The position numbers and the translations under genes were made by a program. Positions 34,690 through 46,056 of a DNA stretch of 64,000 nt are shown piece after piece. A model generated the notes under the pieces. It was given only the letters and a program-made list of their open reading frames with translations. It was not told the DNA's origin and searched no databases. The DNA comes from Primulina eburnea (Eukaryota > Streptophyta > Magnoliopsida > Lamiales > Gesneriaceae), in contig NC_133103.1 in the NCBI RefSeq assembly GCF_022965805.1, positions 44,251,610 to 44,315,609 of the forward strand, written 5' to 3'. The first letter of the stretch is position 1; every line of letters starts with the position of its first letter.

Positions 34690-37670
34690 TTAAACCAAGA
34701 AAATTTCAAAAATAAGAAAAATTAGTCTCAGGAAGAGGTTTTGTAAAGATATCTGCTGATTGTTGATCAGTAGGGACATATTCCAGACGAATGTCCTTCT
34801 TCTGCACACGATCTCTAATAAAATGATGTCTGATGTCAATGTGCTTCGTTCTGAATGAAGTACTGGATTTTGTGTAATTGCTGTAGCACTGGTATTGTTA
34901 CAGAATATAAGTGATTCAGAGGCTTGAACTCCATAGTTCTTAAGTTTTTGTTGCATCCAAAGTAATTGAGAGCAGCAACTTCCAGCAGCAAGATATTTTG
35001 CTTATGCAGTAGATGTGGCTATGGAAGTCTGCTTTTTACTGAACCAGGAGATCAACCTATCACCAAGAAATTCACAAAAACCACTGTCGCTTTTTCTATC
35101 AAGTTTGCAACCTGCATAGTCAGCATCTGAATATCCAATATGATTGAAAGATGAATCATTGGGATACCATAGGCCGACATTTTGAGTACCCTTTAAATAT
35201 TTCAAAATTCGTTTAGCAGCAATACAATGCGACTGCTTAGGGTTAGACTGAAATCTCGCACAAATACAAATAGCAAATATAATATCAGGTCTACTGGCAG
35301 TAAGGTATAACAATGAGCCAATAAGGCTGCGATACTGAGTTACCTCTACTAAAATTTCACTTTCATCTTTATCAAGTTTAGTAGATGAACTCATTGGAGT
35401 GGAAGCAGCAGAGCGTGTTTCCATGCCAAACTTTTTTAGTAGTTTTTTTGTATACTTAGCTTGATTTATGAAGATTCCTGTATCGAGTTGCTTAATCTGT
35501 AGTCCTAAGAAGAATGTCAATTCTCCCATCATGCTCATTTCGAATTGTTCCTGCATTATCTTAGCAAACTTTTCACACAATTTGGGGTTAGTTGACCCAA
35601 AGATAATATCATCAACATAAATCTCTACTAACAGAATGTGCTTATTTTTATTTAATGTGAATAAAGTCTTGTCCACGGTGCCGATGGTAAAATCATGATT
35701 GACAAGAAATTGTGAAAGAGTGTCATACTAGGGATGGCAATTTCCTCCGAACCTGTTGGAAGATCCGATACACGACCCGGATAGAAGACGGTGTGGAGGG
35801 ATTTTTAGACCCGATTAAATAATTGGGTAATCGGGTATGGGGATTTTCGGGTTTGGGTATGGAGGCGGGTTTGATATAATCCGACACACACCAGACCCGA
35901 ATACTCGTTTAAATTAATATATAAATATATATATATATAAATGTAAATATAGTAATTATATTTATTTATATTAAAGACTCATCTTCTCAAATTCAAGTAA
36001 ATCGACACTTTTTCTTTTCTTTTCCCTTTCGCTTTCACTTTTACGTTTCAAGGTTTTACCGCTCTTTTATTTTTCATTCAATTTTTCATCTTCTCCATTG
36101 GTAAGTTTATTCCATGTTTGACTTCAATAATTGAAAAATATTTTATTTTTGTTGAATTGCGTACTTTTATTCAGCTAATATAAACTATTTTTAATATTTT
36201 GTTATTTTTTCTATAAAGTTTATTTTGCAAATTTTTATCATTAATAATTTTTCATATTGTTCATTTAAATAATTTTTTAAATATTCATAACTTCATTGAA
36301 ACAATTTAAATTTGAAAAAATTAAATTGTATATGATAATATGGTATTTGGGTAGGATATGAGTATCCGATAATCCGATGGGTATGTAGATGTGGATGAAA
36401 TTCAATACCCGATGGGTATGGGGATGGGTATGGGGATGAATTTAATAAATGGATATGGGGATGGATGTATGAAATCCGACCCATACCCTACCCATTGCAA
36501 TCCCTATGTCATACCAAGCCCAAGGTGTCTGTTTCAAACCATACAAGGCTTTGTGTAATTTAAAGACATGATGCGGTAAGAAATGATAAAACATGAGGGT
36601 TGTTCAACATAAACTTCTTCTTACAGTAGACCATTTAGGAAGACATTTTTTACATCCATCTGATAAACTTTGAAGTTCTTAAAAGCAGCAAAAGCTAATA
36701 ATATTTTGATTGCTTCAAGCCTTGCTACTGGTGCATAGATCTCATCTTAATCTATGCCTTCTTCTTGTCTGAAACCTTAAGCCTCCAGTCTTGCTTTATT
36801 TCTAACAACAATACCTTTTTCATTAAACTTGTTTCTAAATACCCGCCGAGTTCCAATAACTTCTTGATAAGATGGTCTAGGTACAAGAAACCACACTTCA
36901 TTTCTTTTAAATTGATTCAGCTCTTCTTACATAGCTTCAATCCAACAGAGATCCAGAAGAGCTTCTTCAATCTTCCTCGCTTCATCCTGAGAAATGAAAG
37001 CAGCATGCATATATTCATTTATCATTCACCTTCTGGTTCTTAATGGAGCTGCTAGATTTCCAATAACCAAATATGGAGGGTGTGATTTTCTCCAAACAAA
37101 AGGGTTTAGAGGGATTTCTTCCTGATTTAATGGATTTGGATAATACTCAAGTAAAGCAGTAGTAGGTTCTAGAATGTTAGCTGCTGGTTCTGGTACATCC
37201 TGTTTCTGTACAGCTGGTTCTACCATAGGAATGTCTGATTCTGGATTTTGAGAATCTTGACACTTGGTTCGGCATCATCTTCACTATCCAATTCCAGATG
37301 AATTTTGTATAATATGTCACTTAGATTTGACATGTTAGAAATTTCAAGAGCACTTCTATCTTCATCAAAGACGACATGAATAGATTCTTCAACATTAAGA
37401 GTTCTATTATTGAAAATTCTATATGCTTTGCTTACTGCTGAATATCCAAGAAAAATTCCAACATCTGATTTTGAATCAAATGCTGATAAAATTTTTTTTA
37501 CCATTATTATGCACAAAACATCTACACTCAAACATATGAAATATGATACATTAGGCTTACTTCTTTCCATATCTCATATGGAGTCTTAATATGCCTCTTG
37601 TTGATGATGGTTCTGTTTTGTGTATAACATGCTGTGTTGATTGCTTCTGCCCAGAAGCGCTAAGAGATGT
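34690..37670 (-). pseudogene. Decayed pol (INT C-terminus, RT, RNase H), second element
   Basis: On minus, 37570-37220 encodes the integrase C-terminal region (FLGYSAVSKAYRIFN), then RT fragments with stops, then 35676-35002 an open segment with [11 protein letters not shown] (catalytic YVDD) and RNase H motifs [10 protein letters not shown] and [11 protein letters not shown], then a broken tail (34956-34690). About 70% similar by eye to the pol at 17484-20696. A 778-bp MITE interrupts the RT. Protease and the integrase core are missing. Confidence 0.88.
35729..36506. mobile_element. hAT-superfamily MITE (778 bp)
   Basis: Termini TAGGGATGGCAAT at the left and ATTGCAATCCCTA at the right form an inverted repeat with one mismatch. 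The 8-bp target duplication TGTCATAC is perfect (35721-35728 and 36507-36514). The interior is rich in GGGTATGGGGATGGGTATG-type words. No transposase frame. Eight-base duplications and TAGGG ends indicate hAT. Confidence 0.93.
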
Positions 37671-37839
37671 TGATAAGTGCAATATTTGCACTTAATTTAT
37701 ATTAGAATCTTTTTTGAATTATGCTTGTTTCGAACAGAATTATGCGTTTTCGGTTTGTTTTTGTTGTCATTTCAGGAATGAAGAAAATAGTGGGTACGAA
37801 ACCAAGTGGACTAAGAAAACAGAGTAGTGCGCAGCCGAG

Positions 37840-38105
37840 AGCACACCACGGACAGAGGTGCGCGTGCGGCCGTGCCACTTCACGCGCATCCGCGCGCACA
37901 TACACGCAAGTCATCGACCCGAGAGGCGCGTGCAGCAGTGCCACTTCACGCAAGAACGCGTGCCCAGATAAAACATGAAAACCCGAGAGCATCGCGCGGC
38001 CACGCCACTTCACGCGCAGCCGCGTGCGCACAGTATCAAGCCACACGACAGAATTGCACGCGCAACCGCGCGAGGTCATTCGCCACCGTGCGCTCAGTGC
38101 GTCCA
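37840..38105 (+). repeat. GC-rich repeat cassette upstream of the LTR TATA box
   Basis: At least three repeats of the pattern GTGCCACTTCACGCGCA or close variants, flanked by GCGCGTGC / GCGCGCAC words that can pair. The composition contrasts strongly with the A/T-rich remainder. Confidence 0.75.
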
Positions 38106-38108
38106 GAA

Positions 38109-38118
38109 TATTATAAAT
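38109..38118 (+). promoter_or_regulatory. TATA box of Athila-B LTR
   Basis: TATTATAAAT follows directly after the GC-rich cassette, so the cassette sits in the core promoter of the LTR. Confidence 0.6.
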
Positions 38119-39048
38119 TGCGCGAATTAGGTCAGAAACGGGGGTCAGCCACCGTGAGAGAAATTGACACACCAGAGCCGCAGAACACAGCACAACCGGA
38201 AAGACGGACGAAGAGAGATCACGAAGACGAAGAACAACGAATCTGGGGACGGAGACGCCACTTCTGATTTGTCATCTCTTCTTCCGCTTCTTTATTTTAC
38301 TGTGTTGCGATGTCTAAAACGTTGAACATGTCTTGTTTTCGTTTGGATTTTGTGATGAACTAATTCTGCAGTCTAGAGAATGATGTAGCTTTGTGGATAC
38401 GATAATTTGGCGTGGTTATTTTATATGATTGAATTCCATTCTTATATTTAATTGTGTTTCTCTGTATTTATTACACCGCAGTTTACTGGCCATAAATTGT
38501 GTGTTGTTTGATTACTTCTATAACTCGGGAGAGGGACTAGGATTATAGATCATTAGAAACACATCGTTGAATGTTTATATCGTTCGGAAGACGTATAACT
38601 TTAGCGAGGCTTAGGTAAGAACATCGTTTGCATTTATCAATGAAACTTAGATTTTATTAGGAATAATTGAATCGAAGTTTGATTGATACAATTTATTCGT
38701 CACTTGGGGAATAAAATAATTAAGTGTTCTTGGCCATTAAATAATTGGAATTCATGAATATAAATCCAACTGGGAATAATAATTGTGGAAACTTAGTGAA
38801 ATCATTTCTCTAGATATTTTCTCTAATTGTTATTCTTCAACTCGGTGATTAGAATAATTTAATTCGTTTAAAAAAACCAATCCGGTTATTTATTTTTCTA
38901 GATAAAGTCTTGACTATTTTAATTACAATCATTGATATATATTTTATTTACGCTCCTCGTGGGATCCACACTTGCACTCAAAAATACATTTTAATATAAC
39001 TTGACGTCGTGCGCCTACGAGCAATCAAGAAAACACGTAACAAGTTTT

Positions 39049-39066
39049 TGGTGTCGTTGCCGGGGA
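39049..39066 (+). promoter_or_regulatory. Primer binding site (tRNA-Asp type) of Athila copy B
   Basis: TGGTGTCGTTGCCGGGGA differs by one base from the TGGCGCCGTTGCCGGGGA-like site typical of the Athila/Tat group, six bases after the LTR end. Confidence 0.85.
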
Positions 39067-39266
39067 GTATAAAAATTTAAATTTATATCAGTATTGTTAC
39101 CAATTAGTCTAGATTTTAATTTAGAGCTTTATTTTACTCTTATTTTATATTTATTGGGTTGTTCATTTTTTCTGGTTGACAGTGCATGCTAAGATCGCAC
39201 AGCCCTGACTTGCTTATTTTTTATCCGGAGATCAAAAGAACTGCGAGAAGGGGAGAAATCGAAGCA

Positions 39267-41237
39267 ATGGCTGATAACAGAGAGGACGACAGACACATCC
39301 CGCCAGAGGCTATACCCATCAAGGATCACTTCTGACCAGTGATCAACACTCATTATTCTGGCATAGCTCGAGGGACCATAAATGCCAATAATTTCGAGCT
39401 GAAGCCTGTTCTGATCAATATGGTTCAACAAAACCAGTTTGCTGGAACCGCTACTGCAAATCCTTAGCTACATCTCAGAACATTCCTTGAAATCACTGAC
39501 ACGGTAAAAATAAATGGTGTTTCTGATGATATAATTCGATTGCGCTTGTTTTCTTTTTCTCTTAGGGGCCAAGCAAGAGGATGGCTCCAATCATTGTCGC
39601 TGGGGAGCATCACAACGTGGCAAGAGTTGGCAACGAAATTTCTGTATAAATATTTCCTTCTGCAAAGTCTGCACAATTGAAGATTGAGATCAGTACCTTC
39701 AGGCAGACTGACTTTGAGAAGCTCTACGAGACGGGGGAGAGGTATAAGGAGTTGTTGCGTAGGTGCCCGAATCATGGCTTTGAAGAATGGGTACATATTG
39801 AGCTATTCTATAACGGGTTGAATGGTCAGACACGAACAACAGTGGATGCAGCGGCAAGTGGCACGATCTTTGCCAAATCTCCTGCTCAAGCCTATGACTT
39901 GCTTGAGCAGATAACTATTAATAGCTACCAGTGGCCGTCTGAGAGGTCAGGAGTAAAGAAGACAGCTGGAGTTTATGTTGTGGATCCTATCACATCACTT
40001 ACTGTGCAAGTTTCAGCATTGACTACACAATTAACAGCTATGAACAAGGTGAGCACAACTCAGGGTGAAAGTGCACCTGTTGTTATTAAAGAATCACATT
40101 TTCCTGAAGAAGTCCAATACATCAACAACAAGAACTTTGGAAGCTATGGAGGATATCGAGGTAACCCTCCCCTAATACTTATCATGCTAGGTTGAGAAAC
40201 CATGAAAATTTTTCTTATGTAAACAATAAGAATGTGTTGAATCCTCCACCGGGGTTCAATACATCAAATGGGGAAGGGAAGCCATAATTTGAAGATTTAT
40301 TTGGGACATTTGTTTCTGAATCTGGCAAGAGGATGGCTAGGACTGAGTCTAGGCTTGACAACCTAGAGGCACACATGGCAAATATTGGTGCTTCCTTGAA
40401 AATCCTCGAGTCGCAAGTGGGGCAGATAATTAAGCAACTCACGTCTCAACCATCAGGCGCAATACAAAAGACTGCAGACCCAAATCTGAGGGAAGTGAAT
40501 GCTATCTTTATACATCATGAGGAGATTGGGATGATAGAAAGAGAAGAGAAAAAAATTGATCGCACACACAGCCGAGAAGATAAGCCGATTCCAAGCAAAG
40601 GAAACCGAGGTAAGAAAAGTATGAGTTATGATTTTGGATCAATGTACTGATATTTCTTTGCTTCCCTATCCCCAGAGATTTTTACAATTACAAGCTGAAT
40701 TTCACAAGAAAAAAGGTCTTAAAGATCTCAAGACCATACACTCTAATATTCAGTCTGCAGAGCAGGAAGAGGTAGCAATTACTGGAGGAGATAATAAGGG
40801 GAAGCAAGTAAATCTTCCTCAGAAGCAACAAGACCCCAGAGAATTTGTAGTACCACGTGAAGTAGGGGTAAATTTGGGGAAAAAGCTATCTGTGATTCAG
40901 GAGCGAGCGTGAATATAATTCCAAGTTCTCTTTACGAGAAACTTAGATTGAGTAGGATAAAGTCCACAGGACTAAGCTTGCAGATGGCAGATAAATCGGT
41001 CAGGACACCGCTGGGATTGTGGAAGATGTTGAACTTAAGATTGATAAAATAAGGCTTCTAGCAGATTTTGTGGTGCTTGACATGGGGAACAATCAGAATG
41101 TTCGTGCTATTTTAGGACGACCATTTTTTGCTACTGCTGGAGCCGTCATTGATTTGAGACAAAGAAAACTGACCATGGAGGTTGATGGTCAAAACGTAGA
41201 ACTCAAGGCTTCCAAGATATCATACGACCCACCATGA
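39267..41237 (+). pseudogene. Decayed Athila gag and protease, copy B
   Basis: From MADNREDD at 39267 the frame soon meets stops. Recognisable Gag blocks include TVKINGVSDDIIRLRLF, RGQARGWLQSL, GSITTWQELATKFL and YKELLRRCPNHGFEEW with FYNGLNGQTRTTVDAA (39800-39855), then a coiled segment (40333-40490). A protease piece at 40905-41237 contains CDSGASVNIIPSSLY, LQMADKSV and ILGRPFFATAGAVID. Multiple stops and frameshifts make it non-functional. Confidence 0.85.
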
Positions 41238-41300
41238 ACAGGATTGGTATAGTCGGGCTGATGACATTAAACCAGCGCTTTGTGGGAGGCAACCCATGAT

Positions 41301-41590
41301 TATTTTTCTTATTCATTTTGTTTATTTTTATATTTTATTTGTTGATTTTAATTATTTATTTCGCGTAGTGATTTGAATTGCTTTAATTTTTCCAGGTGTG
41401 GTTTATACAGAAATACACAATAGATGATTCAACATTCATCCTGATAGCAGAAAGGTATGATAATTTGAAAAGACAGTTTTGATAAAAACAAACGAGACCA
41501 GATATGGGAGAGCTTATACTGAAATGTCTGAATTGCCGACCGATGAAGAATGAAAGAATGAAACCAAGAAATTGGTTATATAGTTGATCG
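41301..41590. other. Junction zone between Athila B and chromovirus remnants
   Basis: T-rich sequence followed by unassigned DNA. The exact breakpoint between the two elements is not visible. Confidence 0.4.
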
Positions 41591-42570
41591 ATTCCTGAAT
41601 TGAAATGGAATTACATTTCCAGGGATATCGTGATGAAGCTACTCCAATACTCTCGAGATTGAGTCTTGATTTGAGTCAGAGTGACAGACTGATCCATTCT
41701 GCGAGTGTTAGCTCGTACATGAAGATGTACAGATATGATTATATTACTGAAATTTCTGTCAAAAAAGTGATTAGATTACACAGAGTACCGAGGGTGGATT
41801 ATAGCAGACCATGATTTTGGTTGATCTTGCATGCTTGGAGTTTTAGGGCTTGATTTTAGCACTAGTTGGCAGGATTTATGCCATGTCGTGAGTTTCGTAC
41901 AACAACAGCTATCAGATGAGTATCGAAATGGCGCCATTTGAAAACGTTATACGATAAGAAGTGCTTCTTTATTGAGATGATATCTCTGAGGTTCCCGAGA
42001 TTGGACCTGATATTATCAGAGATATAACTGAAAAAGTGAATCTGATTCAGAACAGAAAGGAAGACAACTCAGAATAGACAGACTAGATATACCAACGTCG
42101 GACGATGACTGTTGATATTTGAGGCCAAAGAATGAATATTGATTTGACTGAGATTAAACAGATTTGATGGCATATAACGATATTGATTACTATGAGCTCT
42201 GAATTGGTATATACGGATGTTGAATAGCCAGTATTTGGGATTGATTCTATCAGAGTTACTTCGAGTTATATTATGATATTATATTTCTTGAAGTATTATT
42301 TCAGATTGAAATCGGAATCAGTAAAAGAAAGATAATTCAGAATGAAGATTATTCTGCTGTTGAAAGTGCAATGGAGTTGTTAGAATATCAAAGAAGCTAC
42401 TGAAAGACAGAATCTGATAAGAGACAACGAATCCCAGAATTGTTTAGTTCAGGTGAGTTTTCTTTTAGCTTTTGTATATATATCTCCTTCTTGTATCTGA
42501 TTTGGTATCTGATAGGATTACATGTGATATACGAGTTGATTGCCTGCAATTTCGGGGATGAAATAGGATC
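41591..42570 (+). pseudogene. Chromovirus integrase and chromodomain remnant
   Basis: Broken frames read like Tekay/Del-type integrase: an SAHF-like block near 41695, a segment ending VIRLHRVP (about 41757-41800), a TTYHPQTDGQSE-type block decayed to QQQLSDEY, then MAPFE near 41930 and GPDIIRDI-like sequence at 42010. At 42384-42440 the chromodomain end survives in pieces (EAT, KTESDKRQRIPELF). Numerous stops, mainly consistent with C-to-T decay. RT and earlier domains are missing. Confidence 0.75.
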
Positions 42571-42573
42571 TTT

Positions 42574-42586
42574 GGGGGGGGAGAAA
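42574..42586 (+). promoter_or_regulatory. Polypurine tract of the chromovirus
   Basis: GGGGGGGGAGAAA abuts the LTR start at 42587. Confidence 0.85.
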
Positions 42587-42683
42587 TGTAAGGCCCGAGA
42601 ATTTGATTATCGTAATCTGAAATGATTTGGGGATAATTGATGTGATTTTAGACGGAAATGATCGGACCGGAAAAGACGGAAGA

Positions 42684-45625
42684 TGTAGAGGCCTAAAAAT
42701 CCTTACTTGGAAATTTGCGGAAAATTTAAAATTTTTCTTTTAAATAATGAAAATTGCCTCATTCATAACTGAACTGATAAATAACATTTGATGTTCAAAG
42801 TGGCAGCGGAAGAAATTAACATTTTCGAAATAACAGTAAAAAGTTTATCCAACGATAATTAAAATGTTTGAGCAATCAAGTAATAATAAATGCTGAACTG
42901 AGGTCCTCGGGTCCTACTACTGCCGACTCGAGCTGGCTCACTGGTCCCCGCCCTCGGTCCCGACATCATCAGTACCTTCAACAATCAAGTCTAGTGAGTC
43001 TAAAGACTCAACATGCATATATCGTAAATAACAAGTAAATAAATAGTAAAGTTTCATGCAAGTGAAAATATCATGTCGTGAGGCATATCGTAAAAATTTC
43101 GTGTCATGATTAATTATAATACGTGCATAACTTAAAATCATAGTGAAAATGTTTGCTCCTTGGAGCCCTGTACTGAAATAGCATGTAATAATTTTTCTGG
43201 TGAGATTATGGTCTACGCATGTGGTTCCTGAACTGAACTGACCGGTAACTGGCGACCGGACCGGTAACTGGCGACCGGATTTAATAATGCTCCCATAACC
43301 GGTAACTGGCGACCGGATTTAATCATGATAGTAAAGTGACCACAAGCAATATCGCATAAATCTCAAAATGAATATTTTTGCACGTAATATAATTAAATAA
43401 CAGAATTAAATATCATGTACTAATTTTTCTGATTGGATTGGATTGCTTCCAGGCTCGCTGCAACCTAAATATGCCATGAAAATATGCAATAGATTTATGG
43501 GACCAAACTACGCAATAACATTCGAAAATGTGACAATTACGCCCAACGACTTCGTATTTAATCATGACTCTGAACCAACCCGAACCAACGCTGAACCATC
43601 ATGTAGTCATGATTAAAATACTCCCAAAATGATGAAATAATGCTCCTAAAATGTGGAGGGTCGAAATCTAGGTGAATGGAGGCCAAAACATGAAACGCTC
43701 TTTCGAGAGTCAATTTGGCACATCGCACCGTAAATTCTTGTACGATCTCAAAAATGATCCGAATCACGAACGACCAAAAATATGACCTTCCTAACTTGAT
43801 GAGGCACTGTCCAGTCCAAGGCCATAGGCTAATAGCCAACCAAGAACTCGAACGAGCCACTGAACCGTCATAGCAAGTTGCTGTCCACAAAATACAACAG
43901 ATGTGCTTTGGTTTCCTTGCGTCGTTTGCGAGGTTAATGGCCATTGGGGCTTGAACTACCGACCAGAACCTCTTACCAACATCCTAAGTAATGATTTGAA
44001 CCATGGCTGAGGGCCCTAGGCCAGCCACAATTCGCACCATTCCAGCAACCATCCGAAAACTCCAACCGAGGACACTCATACATGCGTGTGTAGTGTTGTG
44101 TTTCATTTGATGTCTCGTGTCGTTCCAGTGGCCATTTGATTGACCATGGCACGATCTAGACACCTAGGGGCATGGTATGAACCGTGGCTAAGGGCCATAG
44201 GACAACCAAGATCCACACCATTCCACCATAAATCGAACCATACGTGCTGAAGAAGGGGAGGGCCGAAAGGGTGCTAGGTGTGTTCTTGTTGTTTTATTTG
44301 AAAACCGATTCACCATGGACCAAGCCACCAAAAGGGCGACTTATTCACGTCTTAGACATGCTAGGGAAGTGATCTAACCATGGATATAGGCCTTTTGGGC
44401 AGCCATGATCAGAACTTTTCCCTTTGACAGAAACTTGACTTTTTCGAAACTCAATATGACACTCATGGGGAATGTGCTGTCATTTCTGAATTCCAGTGAG
44501 TATGGGGCTGGGACCAACGTTCTTTCATGACCCTAACATGTCCTAGTACATGTCTATATGCAGCCTCGAGCCCCTGGAACGAGCCATCCCTGAAATCGAA
44601 ATGAAACATACCCAACGTGAAGCATAGTAGAAACGAAATCTGTGCAAAAATTATTTCTTGTTCTTGTTGTTGAAAATTTCGGTTTTTGGCATGAAATGAT
44701 GATCATGTTAAACATGAAAATAATGATAGTAGGACTTGATTCAAGAGTCAAGGAAGAATATATGCATGCCTGGCTTCGTTTTGAAAGAAAACGAAAGAAT
44801 AAGACGACTCGGCGCGGAGGGGTGGAGCGTTCTTGCTACCTTGTTCTTCACTCGATTTTTTTCTTAATGAGCTATCGATTTTCCTCACTCAACCCACGAA
44901 AATGCTCTGAAATCCTCTCAATAATTCGGTGATGGGGGAGGGGAAATGGTTAGGAGGGTGAGAGAGATTCAATAATAAAGGGATACCAAGTGTATGACCA
45001 AGTCTCCTCTTTTTAAATTTTGAATTTGGTTTTCTATCAAATCTTCTTGGGGGGGAAAAGAGGTGACCGATTCCACTTGCTAATCTAAGTTAGGATATTG
45101 GTTATGAATTAATTAATCAAGGATGGTTAATAATTAAAAAGGCTTGCATGTTAAACTTAACAAAGAATGGGTCAAAGGGTGAGTTGGCAAAGGAATTGCC
45201 TAGTAATCTAGGGGGCCGAAATTCAACAATAAAAATGAAGGGAAATTGTTGTTTAGTTGATAAATTTATAACCCTTAAAAGCCTCACCTATCCTTTAAAT
45301 AATTTAGTGAACTAACCCCTTAATTAAGGAACTTAAATGAATTTATTTCTTACTCACCTCAAGTTACTAAAATAATTCCTTAAACCTCTTTTTAACTTAA
45401 ATCAACTTATTAGCTAGCTAAAATAAACTCTGGGAATGATTTCTTAATCTTAAATTCTATCTCAAAACTCCAACTCCAGTCCGGCCTCACTGAATTAACT
45501 GAAATGATAAAAATTAAATTACTATGTAAAATAATTAAATTTAAATACTCATGCAATAAAATCATTTTAATTTAAATACTAGAATTATGCATGGCTTCTA
45601 CGTAGTCTGATTTATGGGTTCTATA
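42684..45625 (-). repeat. Nested solo LTR (2.9 kb) with TSD GAAGA
   Basis: The segment starts TGTAGAGGCC, ends GGTTCTATA (probably once ...CTACA) and is flanked by GAAGA at 42679-42683 and 45626-45630. It has no coding domains, so I call it a solo LTR. Word content (a CTCCAAGGAGCAAAC-type block on minus, a C-rich CCATGGCTGAGGGCCCTAGG block) suggests a large chromovirus-type LTR in minus orientation. The 128-codon frame at 43558-43944 shows no recognisable domain. Confidence 0.7.
43242..43315. repeat. Short repeats CCGGTAACTGGCGACCGG
   Basis: Three perfect copies of the 18-mer at 43242, 43261 and 43298, each with inverted CCGGT/ACCGG ends, in the nested LTR. Confidence 0.9.
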
Positions 45626-45644
45626 GAAGAAAACACGAAATATG

Positions 45645-45970
45645 TGCGAGGACATAACACCTCACGCATATGCGCGACAAAGAGCCACGCATATGCGCGC
45701 CAGTGGCAGAAGACCTCGCGCATTTGCGCGATACGTGTGCACGCATATGCGCTAGATGTCCAGTAGCTAAATGTGATGCTAGAGAGTTGGGCGAACATGC
45801 GCGGCGTGGAGGCGCGCATATGCTCGAGTGTTAAATGCGGAGACAGTAGGTCTCGCGCATATGCGCGGCGAAGTGGCACGCATATGCACGAGTTGCCGAG
45901 AACTAAACGCTGAGACCCGAAGGTCTCGCGCATATGTGCCGACGGTGGTCGCGCATATGCGCGAGACGTG
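45645..45970 (+). repeat. Palindromic CGCGCATATGCGCG cassette
   Basis: About ten copies or near copies of the palindrome CGCGCATATGCGCG (variants ACGCATATGCGC, TCGCGCATTTGCGCGA), often in pairs 15-30 bp apart. They lie in the chromovirus LTR just upstream of the TG/TA tract and TATA-like sequence at 46030-46060. Confidence 0.88.
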
Positions 45971-46008
45971 CAGTATGGAGGATGAACCACTTGTCTCCAG
46001 CAAGCAAC

Positions 46009-46051
<43 letters not shown>

Positions 46052-46056
46052 CATAC
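46009..46056. repeat. (GT)n(AT)n microsatellite
   Basis: About 11 GT units followed by about 10 AT units, in the core promoter position of the LTR. Confidence 0.95.

Larger units (their letters stand above)
29612..37670 (-). mobile_element. Second Sirevirus-like Copia element, truncated and decayed
   Basis: On minus, the order is integrase/RT/RNase H remnants (37570-34690), spacer with an opposite-strand ORF, decayed ORF3 (33573-30727), PPT and LTR (about 30650-29612). Gene order matches the element at 12388-26330, but it has many stops and frameshifts and is older. Its gag-side half is absent: it is cut at 37670 by the Athila LTR at 37671. A hAT MITE is inserted in its pol. Confidence 0.85.
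37671..39042 (+). repeat. 5' LTR of Athila copy B
   Basis: 1372 bp, TGATAAGTGC...ACACGTAACA. Inside are GC-rich repeats (37840-38105) and a TATA box near 38109. Frames of 85-163 codons in this LTR arise from the GC-rich repeats and are not genes. Confidence 0.8.
37671..41300 (+). mobile_element. Athila-type Ty3 element, copy B, internally and 3' deleted
   Basis: It has a 5' LTR (37671-39042), PBS, gag remnants and a protease fragment, and then jumps to CTTTGTGGGAGGCAACCCATG (41278-41299), a signature of sequence beyond pol in this lineage. RT, RNase H and integrase are absent and no matching 3' LTR is found. Inserted into the second Sirevirus-like element. Confidence 0.8.

Noticed and set aside
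37702..38267. Overlapping frames of 85-163 codons, Arg/Ala/Cys-rich
   Set aside because: Produced by GC-rich repeats in the Athila-B LTR on both strands. Composition reflects the repeats and not a protein.
43242..43315. CRISPR-like repeat-spacer pattern
   Set aside because: Only three short repeats with unequal spacing in a plant LTR. Not a CRISPR array.
43558..43944. 128-codon minus-strand frame
   Set aside because: In the nested solo LTR. No recognisable domain, so likely chance.
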